64,000 nucleotides of DNA. It comes from Planctomycetota bacterium (GTDB lineage Bacteria; Planctomycetota; PLA2; JAEUHO01). Position numbers and translations under genes: made by a program. The stretch spans positions 1-64,000 of the forward strand of contig JANQJW010000024.1 in assembly GCA_028281445.1 (NCBI GenBank), given 5' to 3'. Positions 42,513 through 53,106 of this stretch are shown piece by piece (positions within the stretch are counted from its first letter, which is position 1; every line of letters begins with the position of its first letter). Below the pieces are notes generated by a model. It saw only the letters and a program-made list of their open reading frames with translations, ran no database searches and was not told the DNA's origin.

Positions 42513-42989
42513 TCAGGAAGCGACCGTGGACGAGTCGTTTTCGAGCGCCATGATCTTCGCCACGCGTCCCGTGTGGCGGCCTTCGTCGAACGGCGTCGCG
42601 AGGAAGATGTCGGCGAAGCGGCAGAGCGCTTCGATCGTATGGCCGACACGTGCGCCCATGCAGAGCACGTTGGCGTCGTTGTGGCGCCGGCTCATCTCGG
42701 TCGTGAAGTCGTCGTGCACGAGACCGGCGCGAATGCCGTGGATCTTGTTGGCGGCCATCGAGATGCCGATGCCCGTGCCGCAGATCAGGATGCCGCGCTC
42801 GACCTCGCCGCCCGCGACCGCGCGGCCGACCTTGTCGGCGTAGTCCGGGTAGTCGACGGACTCGCCGGGTGCGCAGCCGAAGTCCGTGACCTCGTGACCG
42901 CCCGCTTCGAGGTGAGCCACGACGGCCTGACGCTCCTGGATGCCCGCGTGGTCTGAAGCGATGGCGACTTTCGTGGGCATCTGCGTCAT
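42513..42989 (-). CDS. rpiB: Ribose-5-phosphate isomerase B
   Basis: A 158-residue RpiB/LacAB-type isomerase interconverting ribose-5-phosphate and ribulose-5-phosphate. It has VAIASDHAG, FGCAPGESVDYPDYA, the active-site segment GILICGTGIGISMAANK and HNDANVLCMGARV. In the family's active-site segment the catalytic Cys is the one in ICGTG. ATG 42989 overlaps the preceding stop (ATGA). In many bacteria rpiB neighbours Sua5/TsaC and a YwlE-type phosphatase, as here. Confidence 0.95.
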   Translation of the reverse strand: MTQMPTKVAIASDHAGIQERQAVVAHLEAGGHEVTDFGCAPGESVDYPDYADKVGRAVAGGEVERGILICGTGIGISMAANKIHGIRAGLVHDDFTTEMSRRHNDANVLCMGARVGHTIEALCRFADIFLATPFDEGRHTGRVAKIMALENDSSTVAS

Positions 42990-44077
42990 TGGACGAGGCT
43001 CCCGGCGATGAGAACGGCGGCAGCGTCCAGGCGACGGGCGAGCCGTCGGTAGGACGCCATGTTCTGGCCCGAGGGGTCCTCGATGTCGTTGCCTTCCGGA
43101 TCCAGCATCATGACGTCGCGCACGCGGTGCGGGAAGAATGCGAGGATCTGCTCGCGGTGGCTGCGCTCCATGCAGATGATGCGCGTCGCCTGATCGATCA
43201 TCTCGGTGGTGAGCTTGTTCGAGCGGTGGGCCTCGAGGTCGATCGGCGGGTTGAACTCCTCACGGCCGACATGGCGGATGCGCCGCGATGCGCGTGCGCC
43301 GCCGTCCGCCGCCATGCCCGCGCTCGTCACGCGGTAGCCGCGCTCCTCGAGCTGCGACTCGTCGCATCCGAGTTGCGCCGCAAGCCGGCGCCGGAGTATT
43401 GACGCGGCAAGGGGACTGCGATCGGTGTTGCCCGTGCAGACGAACAGCACGCCGGCGTGTCCCGGCTGGCGCAGGCGCAGCTCGGGAATCGCGCCTTCGC
43501 GCAGGATGGAGATGTCGTCGCCCTTGATCTCCGCCACCGTGCTGGCAACACCCGCTTGCGCGGGACCGCCGTCGATGACGAGGTCGAGCTGGTCGGGGAA
43601 CTGCGCGAGCACTTCTTCCGCCGTGGTGGGCGGCGGCTCACCGGAGAGGTTCGCGCTGGGGACCAGCAACGGAACACCGGCTGCCTTCACGAGGCCTTGC
43701 GCCAAGGGATGCGAGGGATAGCGGAAGCCGATCAACGGACCCGGGCTGCCGTCCAGCGTGCTCGAAGGCAGAACCAACGTCAACGAACCGGGCCAGAAGC
43801 GTTGCATCAGGCTCAACGCGGTGGGGGAGATGTCGGGGCAGTGTTCGCGCACGACGTCGATGCCCGCGACCATCATGCTCATCGGCTTGCTGCGCGGACG
43901 TTCCTTGAGGGCGTAGAGCCGCTCGACCGCTTCCGGATCGTTGGCGGACACGGCGATGCCGTACACCGTCTCTGTCGGAAATGCGACAAGGCCGCCGGCG
44001 CGGAGGATGGCGCCCGCCTGTTCCAGTTCCTCGCGCAGCGCGTTGCGGTCGAGGACGCGTAGTACTTCAGTTCCCAT
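42986..44077 (-). CDS. Fusion of TsaC/Sua5-type threonylcarbamoyl-AMP synthase and LMW phosphatase
   Basis: A 363-residue two-domain protein. Residues ~15-195 are a YrdC/TsaC domain (FPTETVYGIAV, KERPRSKPM, PSANLSG), which makes threonylcarbamoyl-AMP for the t6A37 tRNA modification. Residues ~208-360 are a low-molecular-weight phosphatase: the P-loop is CTGNTDRS (C214, R220) and the general-acid loop lies near DIEDPSG. Thr218 matches the residue that gives Bacillus YwlE its preference for phospho-arginine; ordinary tyrosine phosphatases have Ile there. The usual second Cys of the P-loop is Asp. The two domains are separate neighbouring genes (ywlC, ywlE) in Bacillus, with rpiB close by. Confidence 0.9.
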   Translation of the reverse strand: MGTEVLRVLDRNALREELEQAGAILRAGGLVAFPTETVYGIAVSANDPEAVERLYALKERPRSKPMSMMVAGIDVVREHCPDISPTALSLMQRFWPGSLTLVLPSSTLDGSPGPLIGFRYPSHPLAQGLVKAAGVPLLVPSANLSGEPPPTTAEEVLAQFPDQLDLVIDGGPAQAGVASTVAEIKGDDISILREGAIPELRLRQPGHAGVLFVCTGNTDRSPLAASILRRRLAAQLGCDESQLEERGYRVTSAGMAADGGARASRRIRHVGREEFNPPIDLEAHRSNKLTTEMIDQATRIICMERSHREQILAFFPHRVRDVMMLDPEGNDIEDPSGQNMASYRRLARRLDAAAVLIAGSLVQ

Positions 44078-44204
44078 GCATCGCGAGGATACCCCTCGAT
44101 CCCCCCTCTGCTCGAAGTTCCCGTACCAGGATCGGACGTCTTTCAGTGGGCTTCACACGGCCACGAACGGGCGGTCGAAGACGTGTCGGGTACGCTACGC
44201 CGCA

Positions 44205-44984
44205 ATGACCGAGCGCCATCCTGCGCATGCCCCGACGTCGAAGGGTCTCGAGTTCCTCGGAGCCGTCGCCGGCGGCCTCGTGCACGAGATCCGAAACCCC
44301 CTGTCGACGATGAACGTCACGCTGCAGCTGCTGCAGGAGGAGTTTCCCGCCGACGCCGAGGACGATCGGGGCAGGCGCACCGCGAGGCGGCTGAAGTCCC
44401 TCCTCGGCGAGGTCCGGCGTCTCGAGGAGATCCTCGACGACTTCCTGCGCTACGCCGGAATCCGGCGGCTCAACCTCGCCCAGGTGGACCTCAACCGCAT
44501 CCTCGAGGAGGTCACCGCCTTCATGCTGCCGGAATGCGCGCGTGCCGGCGTCGAGCTCGCGTTCTATCCCGATCGCTCGCTGCCGATCATGCGCCTCGAC
44601 GAGCGCCTGGTGAAACAGGCTGTGCTCAACCTCATGCTCAACGCCGTGCAGGCCCTGGAACCGGAAGCAAACGGGCACGCGGGGGCCGATGACGACGCAC
44701 CGCAGCGGGACAAGGAGCTGATCGTGCGCACGCGGTTGGAAGGGGACGCCGCCCGTATCGACGTGATCGACACGGGGCCGGGCATCCCCGAGACCGCCCG
44801 GGAGAAGGTCTGGGAGGTCTACTACAGCCGCAAGCGCACCGGCAGCGGCCTCGGCCTTCCCACCGCGCGCCGCATCGCGGAGGAACACGGAGGCAGCCTC
44901 ACCTTCGAGACGGCGACGGGCAAGGGCACCGACTTCATTCTCCGGCTGCCCCTCGCGGGGCCCGCCGGTGCGACCGCCGACTGA
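44205..44984 (+). CDS. Histidine kinase without sensor domain (NtrB-like)
   Basis: A 259-residue cytoplasmic kinase: a dimerisation/phosphoacceptor domain with H27 in GGLVHEIRNPLSTM, then an ATP-binding domain with N-box VKQAVLNLMLNAVQAL, G1 box DTGPGIPE and G2 box GSGLGLPTARRIAEEHGG. No membrane helix or PAS domain is present; an upstream in-frame extension is rejected. ATG 44205. The gene 65 bases downstream encodes an NtrC-like regulator, its evident partner. The input signal is unknown and may come from a separate protein. Confidence 0.92.
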   Translation: MTERHPAHAPTSKGLEFLGAVAGGLVHEIRNPLSTMNVTLQLLQEEFPADAEDDRGRRTARRLKSLLGEVRRLEEILDDFLRYAGIRRLNLAQVDLNRILEEVTAFMLPECARAGVELAFYPDRSLPIMRLDERLVKQAVLNLMLNAVQALEPEANGHAGADDDAPQRDKELIVRTRLEGDAARIDVIDTGPGIPETAREKVWEVYYSRKRTGSGLGLPTARRIAEEHGGSLTFETATGKGTDFILRLPLAGPAGATAD

Positions 44985-45011
44985 GCCCCGTTTTCCAGGC
45001 TCTGCAGTCTG

Positions 45012-45039
45012 TTGGACATGACGAGATGTCATGTAACAT
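45012..45039 (+). promoter_or_regulatory. Promoter with embedded palindrome before the NtrC-like gene
   Basis: TTGGAC (45012-45017) and TAACAT (45034-45039) are 16 bases apart. A perfect inverted repeat ACATGAC-GAGAT-GTCATGT (45016-45034) fills the spacer, the usual place for a repressor site. The -10 box ends only 9 bases before the GTG start, implying a leaderless or nearly leaderless mRNA. Confidence 0.5.
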
Positions 45040-45048
45040 TGTCAGGCT

Positions 45049-46458
<1,410 letters not shown>

Positions 46459-46540
46459 CCGCCCCTACGGCCGTGCCGGAACGGCATGGTTTCAGGCGCT
46501 CCGGAGCCCGTAGGCAAGACCCCCGAAATCGAGGAAAGCA

Positions 46541-48462
<1,922 letters not shown>

Positions 48463-48472
<10 letters not shown>

Positions 48473-48487
48473 CTCCGCTACTTGACC
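48463..48487 (+). terminator. Perfect hairpin spanning the dnaK stop codon
   Basis: GGTCAAGTAG (48463-48472, the last codons and stop of dnaK) is followed by loop CTCCG and its exact inverted copy CTACTTGACC (48478-48487). The REP element starts two bases later. Confidence 0.6.
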
Positions 48488-48488
48488 G

Positions 48489-48576
48489 GTAGGGGCGACC
48501 CTTGTGGTCGCCCCGGGACGCGTTCAACGGAGCGCGGCGGGCCCTGTTCGGGCGGCCCTTGTGGCCGCCCCGGCAG
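48489..48576. repeat. REP-like pair after dnaK
   Basis: One copy starts GTAGGGGCGACCC-TTGTGG-TCGCCCC; a second of the GGGCGGCCC-TTGTGG-CCGCCC type follows after a GACGCGTTCAACGG-type linker also found in other clusters. Confidence 0.8.
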
Positions 48577-48590
48577 GGGAAAGGTGTTCG

Positions 48591-48779
48591 ATGGGCATCC
48601 GAGACCGGGACTACTGGCGCGAGGACGCGCCGTCCGGTGACTGGGATCCCGAGGAACGTTCGCGATCCGATACGCCGAGGCGGTCCGCTTGGACCGCCTC
48701 GCGCGTCATGGCCTGGGGCGCCATCGCGCTGCTCGTCTTCGCACTAGTGCTGCTGGCGGTGTTGAAGAACGCGGGCTGA
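48591..48779 (+). CDS. Small single-helix membrane protein
   Basis: A 62-residue protein starting at ATG 48591 with AAGG 6 bases upstream. The first ~40 residues are charged (RDRDYWREDAPSGDWDPEE) and the last ~20 form one membrane helix (VMAWGAIALLVFALVLLAVL) followed by KNAG. This is a tail-anchored layout with the N-terminus probably cytoplasmic. It lies between two REP elements downstream of dnaK. No family is recognised. Confidence 0.65.
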   Translation: MGIRDRDYWREDAPSGDWDPEERSRSDTPRRSAWTASRVMAWGAIALLVFALVLLAVLKNAG

Positions 48780-48782
48780 CGC

Positions 48783-48863
48783 GGACGGGCACAAGGCCCG
48801 TCCCTACATGTCACTGCATGTGCCCACGGAGCATCATGTAGGGCAGGGCCTTGTGCCCTCCCT
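48783..48863. repeat. REP-like pair between a small membrane protein and the EVE gene
   Basis: GGACGGGCACAAGGCCCGTCCCTAC (48783-48807, in two arms of 9-10 bases) and the inverse-oriented GTAGGGCAGGG-CCTTGTG-CCCTCCC (48838-48863) flank a short linker with a GTCACTGCATGTGCC stretch. Confidence 0.7.
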
Positions 48864-48867
48864 CGCA

Positions 48868-49350
48868 TCAGGCGATCCGCGACGCCATCCTCACGACCGT
48901 CTCGAACTCCTTCTTCGTCACGGGCTGGACGGAGAGCCGGGCGCCGCGCTGCGTGACCATCATCTTCGACAGCGCCTTCTCGGCCTTGAGGTCCGCCAGC
49001 GGCACGACGTCCTTGAACTTGCGGACGAACGTAACGTCGACGCAGTACCAGCGCGGGTCGTTGGGGTCCGATTTGGCGTCGTAGTACTTGCTCTTCTTGT
49101 CGAACTGCTCGGGGTCCGGGTAGCCCGACTTGCTGACGCGCGCAACGCCCGCCACGCCCATCGGCTTGGCGTTGCTGTGGTAGTAGAGGACCTCGTCCCC
49201 CTTCTTGATGTCGTCCCGCAGGAGATTGCGCGCCTGGTAGTTGCGCACCCCCTCCCAATACGTCGTCTTTTTCGGCGCCTTCTGGAGGTCGTCGATGCTG
49301 AAGACGTCGGGTTCGCTCTTGAAGAGCCAGTACTTCTTCGCGCGTGCCAT
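48868..49350 (-). CDS. EVE domain protein
   Basis: A 160-residue protein that is one EVE domain, the PUA/YTH-like fold thought to bind modified bases in nucleic acid. It opens AKKYWLFKSEPDVFSIDDL and has WEGVRNYQARNLLRD, GDEVLYYHSNAKP and VGVARVSK-type segments (GVAGVARVSKSGYPDP), all standard for the family. ATG 49350. It is flanked by REP elements on both sides. In other bacteria EVE proteins are linked to restriction or translation control; nothing nearby decides which. Confidence 0.92.
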   Translation of the reverse strand: MARAKKYWLFKSEPDVFSIDDLQKAPKKTTYWEGVRNYQARNLLRDDIKKGDEVLYYHSNAKPMGVAGVARVSKSGYPDPEQFDKKSKYYDAKSDPNDPRWYCVDVTFVRKFKDVVPLADLKAEKALSKMMVTQRGARLSVQPVTKKEFETVVRMASRIA

Positions 49351-49382
49351 GGGCGGGATCGTACCGCCATGGCGGGAAGCTT

Positions 49383-49475
49383 GTAGGGGCGACCCTCGTG
49401 GTCGCCCCGAGACGCCCTCGGCGAATCAGGGCGATTCCTGTCTGGGCGGCCCTTGTGGCCGCCCGGTCCTGGGGT
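49383..49475. repeat. REP-like pair on the 3' side of the RAYT gene
   Basis: GTAGGGGCGACCC-TCGTGG-TCGCCCC (49383 on) is followed by a linker and a GGGCGGCCC-TTGTGG-CCGCCC copy ending about 49465. It overlaps the end of the RAYT gene. Confidence 0.8.
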
Positions 49476-49839
49476 TGAGCGGGTCGTACCACCAGCGAGC
49501 CGGGTTCATGCGGATGTAGCGCTCTGCGCGCAAGAGCTCGTCCTCGTCCCTGAGGACTCGGTCGAAGTAGCTCCGCTGCCAGAGGCGACGGTCGAAGCGG
49601 GGCCACTGATCGCGTTGAACGCCTCCCGCATAGGCGACGGTCGTGCGCGACTTGAACGCCCCTACAACATCGCTCAGCCCAACCTGCGCCTTGGGTGTGA
49701 TCCGCACGATCCCATGTACGTGGTTCGGCATGACCACGAACTCGACGGTCTCGATACCCGGAAAGCGCTGCGGTAGTCGGTGCCACTCGCGCAAGACCAT
49801 CCTGCCTGCCGCGTTCGGACGCTCGCTCTTCTCGATCAC
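49426..49839 (-). CDS. REP-associated tyrosine transposase (RAYT), N-terminus defective
   Basis: A Y1/HUH transposase: the metal-binding HUH is in VVMPNHVHGIVRI, the catalytic Tyr in ERYIRMNPARW, and the SYFDRVLRDEDEL segment between is typical of RAYTs. The only in-frame start is GTG 49839 (137 residues), yet the frame is open upstream to 49986 and encodes family-typical N-terminal sequence (RRGYRLRG, YAAPGSYFVTICVHKKRCLLG). That upstream part has no ATG, GTG or TTG, so the start has been lost by a mutation or by a frameshift near ATG 49966. It lies between oppositely oriented REP elements, its expected substrates. Confidence 0.85.
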   Translation of the reverse strand: MIEKSERPNAAGRMVLREWHRLPQRFPGIETVEFVVMPNHVHGIVRITPKAQVGLSDVVGAFKSRTTVAYAGGVQRDQWPRFDRRLWQRSYFDRVLRDEDELLRAERYIRMNPARWWYDPLNPRTGRPQGPPRQESP

Positions 49840-49995
49840 GCGTCCCAGGAGGCATCGCTTCTTGTGGACGCAGATGGTTACGAAGTAGCTGCCGGGTGCA
49901 GCATAGCTCCGGCCGCGGAGCCGATAGCCGCGTCGATCGAGACGGTTCGGGGGATTGGACGCGTGCTCATACCGCGGGAAGGAGCCCTAAGGTCA

Positions 49996-50079
49996 CGGGG
50001 CGCCCACAAGGGGCGCCCGAACAGGACGAGGTCCGATTCGTAGAACCACGGATGGGACGACCACAAGGGTCGCCCCTAC
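49996..50079. repeat. REP-like pair on the 5' side of the RAYT gene
   Basis: GGGGCGCCCACAAGGGGCGCCCG and, 30 bases on, GGGACGACCACAAGGG-TCGCCCCTAC, in inverted orientation relative to the pair at 49383-49475. The RAYT gene therefore lies between inverted copies. Confidence 0.8.
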
Positions 50080-50118
50080 ATCAGGTTGGGCGACGTAAGA
50101 TGCACCCGGAGGTGCGCC

Positions 50119-51387
50119 ATGCTCACACGGCGGCAAGCGCTCGGGGCGATCGGGGCCGCGGCGGCGGCGAGCGTGCTCTTCGAGCCGAAGCGCGCGATGC
50201 GCAGCGTCGAGGCTGCGCCCGACGACGCGAACGACGAGAACTTCTGGAAGGAGATCGAGCGCGCCTTCACCGTCGATCGCAGCCTCGTCAACTTCAACAA
50301 CGGCGGCGTAAGTCCTGCCCCGCTGCACGTCCAGGAGGCCATGAAGGACCACCTCGACTTCTCCCACAAGGCGCCGCCCTACACGATGTGGCAGATCCTC
50401 GAGCCGCAGAAGGAGACCGTCCGCCGCCGGCTCGCACGCCATTGGGGCGTCGGCTGCGAAGAGGTCGCGCTCACGCGCAACGCCAGCGAGTCGTTGCAGA
50501 TCTGCCAGTTCGGCATCGATCTGAAACGCGGCGACGAGGTCCTGACGACGACCCAGGACTACCCGCGCATGATCAACACCTTCAAGCAGCGCGAGCGCCG
50601 CGAGGGGATCGTGCTCAAGCAGTTCCAGATCCCGACGCCGTGCGAGGACGACGACGAGATCGTCAAGCGCTTCGCCGACAACATCACGTCGAGGACGCGG
50701 CTCATCCTCGTGTCGCACATGATCAACCTCACGGGCCAGATCCTGCCCGTCAAGCGGGTCGTGGCTCTAGGGCGCGAGAAGGGGATCCCCGTCATCGTGG
50801 ACGGCGCGCATGCGCTCGCCCACTTCGAGTTCAAGCTCTCGGACCTCGACTGCGACTACTACGGAACGAGTCTTCACAAGTGGCTCTTCGCGCCGCACGG
50901 GACCGGCCTGCTCTACGTCCGCAAGGACAAGATCAAGGGCCTATGGCCGATGATGGCCGCTGCGGAGAAGCAGGACGAGGACATCCGCAAGTTCGAAGAG
51001 ATCGGCACGCACCCGGCGGCCAATACGCTCGCCGTCGCCGAGGCGCTGAGCTTCCATCAGGCGATGGGGGGCAAGCGCAAGGAGGCCCGTCTCGTCCACC
51101 TGCGCGACCGTTGGGCCAGGCGACTCATCGAGCACGACCGCGTTCGCTTGCACACGAGTCTCAAGGCCGGCTTCGCGTGCGGCATCGCCAACGTCCAGAT
51201 CGACGGCATCGAGACGGGTTCACTGCAGAGCTGGCTGTGGAAGAAGCGCCGGATCCTCACCGTCGCGATCAAGCACGACGAGTTCAACGGCTTGCGCGTT
51301 TCGCCCAGCGTGTACTCGACCTACGAGGAGGTCGACCGCTTCTGTGAGGCCATCGAGCACGCCATCCAGCACGGCATACCCAGCTAG
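50119..51387 (+). CDS. Tat-exported class V aminotransferase-like (isopenicillin N epimerase-type) protein
   Basis: A 422-residue PLP enzyme. The N-terminus LTRRQALGAIGAAAAASVLF is a twin-arginine signal. The catalytic domain has FNNGGVSPAP, TRNASESLQI, the PLP-binding VIVDGAHALAHFEF (D228, H231) and the Schiff-base lysine K254 in GTSLHKW. The class contains cysteine desulfurases, epimerases and selenocysteine lyases; the substrate cannot be told here. ATG 50119 follows CGGAGG; the extension to 50086 is rejected. The ThuA-like lipoprotein gene starts on its last stop base, so they are coupled. Confidence 0.88.
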   Translation: MLTRRQALGAIGAAAAASVLFEPKRAMRSVEAAPDDANDENFWKEIERAFTVDRSLVNFNNGGVSPAPLHVQEAMKDHLDFSHKAPPYTMWQILEPQKETVRRRLARHWGVGCEEVALTRNASESLQICQFGIDLKRGDEVLTTTQDYPRMINTFKQRERREGIVLKQFQIPTPCEDDDEIVKRFADNITSRTRLILVSHMINLTGQILPVKRVVALGREKGIPVIVDGAHALAHFEFKLSDLDCDYYGTSLHKWLFAPHGTGLLYVRKDKIKGLWPMMAAAEKQDEDIRKFEEIGTHPAANTLAVAEALSFHQAMGGKRKEARLVHLRDRWARRLIEHDRVRLHTSLKAGFACGIANVQIDGIETGSLQSWLWKKRRILTVAIKHDEFNGLRVSPSVYSTYEEVDRFCEAIEHAIQHGIPS

Positions 51388-52142
51388 TGCGCTGCGCCCT
51401 CGTCCTCCTCCTCGTGCTGAGCGGCTGCGGCGAGACGACCTCGTGCCGCCCGCCTGCGGTGCTCTTCGTCTCACAGTCGGCCGGCTACCAGCACGAGGTT
51501 GTCAAGCGCCACGGCCCCAGGGGGCTGTCGTTCGCGGAGGCGCAGATGATGAAGGCGTGCGAAGCGCACTGGGGCGTCCATCTCTCGCAGGACGCAGCCG
51601 CGGACATCCATGCCTCCAACCTGGCGATGTATGACGCGGTCATCTTCTACACGACCGGTGAGCTGCCCATCAGCGCAGAGAACCGCACGGCACTGCTCGA
51701 CTACATCCGCGACGGCGGCGCCTTCATCGGGATCCACCCGGCGACGGACACGTTCTACAAATGGCCGGAGTACGGCGAGATGATCGGCGCCTACTTCGAC
51801 GGCCACCCGTGGCACCAGAAGGTGAAGGTCAGGGTCGAGGACCGGGATCACCCGGCGACGAAGCACCTCGGCTGGCACTTCGAGATCACCGACGAGATCT
51901 ACCAGTTCAAGAACTACGATCGCTCGAAGCTGCAAGTCCTGATGAGCATCGACGTCGAGAGCATCGACCTGAAGGCCAAGGGCGTGAAGCGCTGGGACGG
52001 CGACTTCGCCGTCTCCTGGTGCAAGCCCTACGGCAAGGGCCGCGTGTTCTACACGTCCCTCGGGCATCGCAAGGAGGTCTGGGCGGACGAGCGGTTCCTC
52101 AAGCACCTCGTCGGCGGAATCCAGTGGGCGATCGGTCCGTAA
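51387..52142 (+). CDS. ThuA-like lipoprotein
   Basis: A 251-residue protein of the ThuA (trehalose utilisation, glutamine-amidotransferase-like fold) family. It begins with a lipoprotein signal (LVLLLVLSGC), and the domain shows LFVSQSAGYQHEVV, YDAVIFYTTGELP, LLDYIRDGGAFIGIHPATDTFY, and FYTSLGHRKEVW, the family's closing motif. The protein is expected at the cell envelope. GTG 51387 overlaps the aminotransferase stop by one base. Such proteins occur widely in planctomycete-like genomes near sugar oxidoreductases; the true reaction is unknown. Confidence 0.9.
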   Translation: MRCALVLLLVLSGCGETTSCRPPAVLFVSQSAGYQHEVVKRHGPRGLSFAEAQMMKACEAHWGVHLSQDAAADIHASNLAMYDAVIFYTTGELPISAENRTALLDYIRDGGAFIGIHPATDTFYKWPEYGEMIGAYFDGHPWHQKVKVRVEDRDHPATKHLGWHFEITDEIYQFKNYDRSKLQVLMSIDVESIDLKAKGVKRWDGDFAVSWCKPYGKGRVFYTSLGHRKEVWADERFLKHLVGGIQWAIGP

Positions 52143-52167
52143 AGCCGCGCGTGTAGGATCTGCGGCG

Positions 52168-53106
52168 ATGCGGATCCTGCTTGCCGAAGACGACCGTGGC
52201 TCGCGCTCGAGGCTGAGGGAGGTCCTCGAGGAGTGGGGCTACTCCGTCATCGTTGCGGCGACGGGCGAGGACGCGCTCAAGGAGCTGGAGCGCGAAGGCG
52301 GTCCGCGCCTTGCGGTCCTCGACTGGCTGATGCCAGGGCTCGAGGGCATCGAGGTCTGCAAGCGCGTGCGCAAGGCCAAGCTGCGGCCCTACGTCTACCT
52401 CATGCTGCTCACGCAGAAGGGTGGACAGGACGACGTCATCGCCGGGCTGAATGCCGGTGCGGACGACTACCTCGTCAAGCCCATCAACCCCGCTGAGCTC
52501 TACGGGCGGCTCAAGGCAGGCCGCCGCATCATCGAGGTGCAGGCGGAGCTGCTGCGCATGCGCGAGGAGCTGAAGCGCCAGGCCCTCTTCGATCCCGTCA
52601 CCCGGACCCTCAATCGCCGCGGTGGGTTCGTCGCGCTACGCCGCGAGGTCCAGCGGTCCTCGCGGCACAAGACTTCGATCGCCGTCGTTCTCGCCGACCT
52701 CGATGAGTTCAAGGCGATCAACGACGAGTACGGCCATCTGGCCGGCGACGAGGTGCTGCGGGAAGCGGCGGGCCGCATGGGACAGGTCATCCGGCCCTAC
52801 GATGTGATCTCCCGCTACGGCGGCGAGGAGTTCTTGATCGTGCTGCCCGGCTGCAACGAGGACTTCGCTGTGAAGATCATCGAGCGTTGCCGCGAGCGTC
52901 TCGCCGCGGAGCCCGTCAAGTTCGAAGACTACAAGATCCCGCTGACCGCGAGCTTCGGCGTGTGTTCCAGCCCGCCGCGCGACGGCCTGTTGCCCGAAGA
53001 TCTCGTGGCTGCCGCCGATGCGGCGCTCTACCGCGCGAAGCGCTCGGGCCGCAACCGCGTCGAGGTCGCCGCACCGCCGGCGCCCCAGGCCGACACGACG
53101 ATTTAG
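52168..53106 (+). CDS. Response regulator with GGDEF diguanylate cyclase domain
   Basis: A 312-residue PleD-like protein. The receiver domain has D52 in AVLDWLMPG and the conserved K in LVKPINP. The GGDEF domain (~135-305) contains the active-site GGEEF (218-222) and, five residues upstream, the inhibitory I-site RPYD (209-212). Both suggest an active enzyme making cyclic di-GMP that is curbed by its product. ATG 52168. No kinase gene adjoins it, and it converges on the transporter gene with a 4-base overlap. Confidence 0.95.
   Translation: MRILLAEDDRGSRSRLREVLEEWGYSVIVAATGEDALKELEREGGPRLAVLDWLMPGLEGIEVCKRVRKAKLRPYVYLMLLTQKGGQDDVIAGLNAGADDYLVKPINPAELYGRLKAGRRIIEVQAELLRMREELKRQALFDPVTRTLNRRGGFVALRREVQRSSRHKTSIAVVLADLDEFKAINDEYGHLAGDEVLREAAGRMGQVIRPYDVISRYGGEEFLIVLPGCNEDFAVKIIERCRERLAAEPVKFEDYKIPLTASFGVCSSPPRDGLLPEDLVAAADAALYRAKRSGRNRVEVAAPPAPQADTTI

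Noticed and set aside
49878-50066. A 62-codon minus-strand frame upstream of the RAYT gene
   Set aside because: Half of it is REP sequence, and the rest is RAYT N-terminal coding sequence read in the wrong frame.
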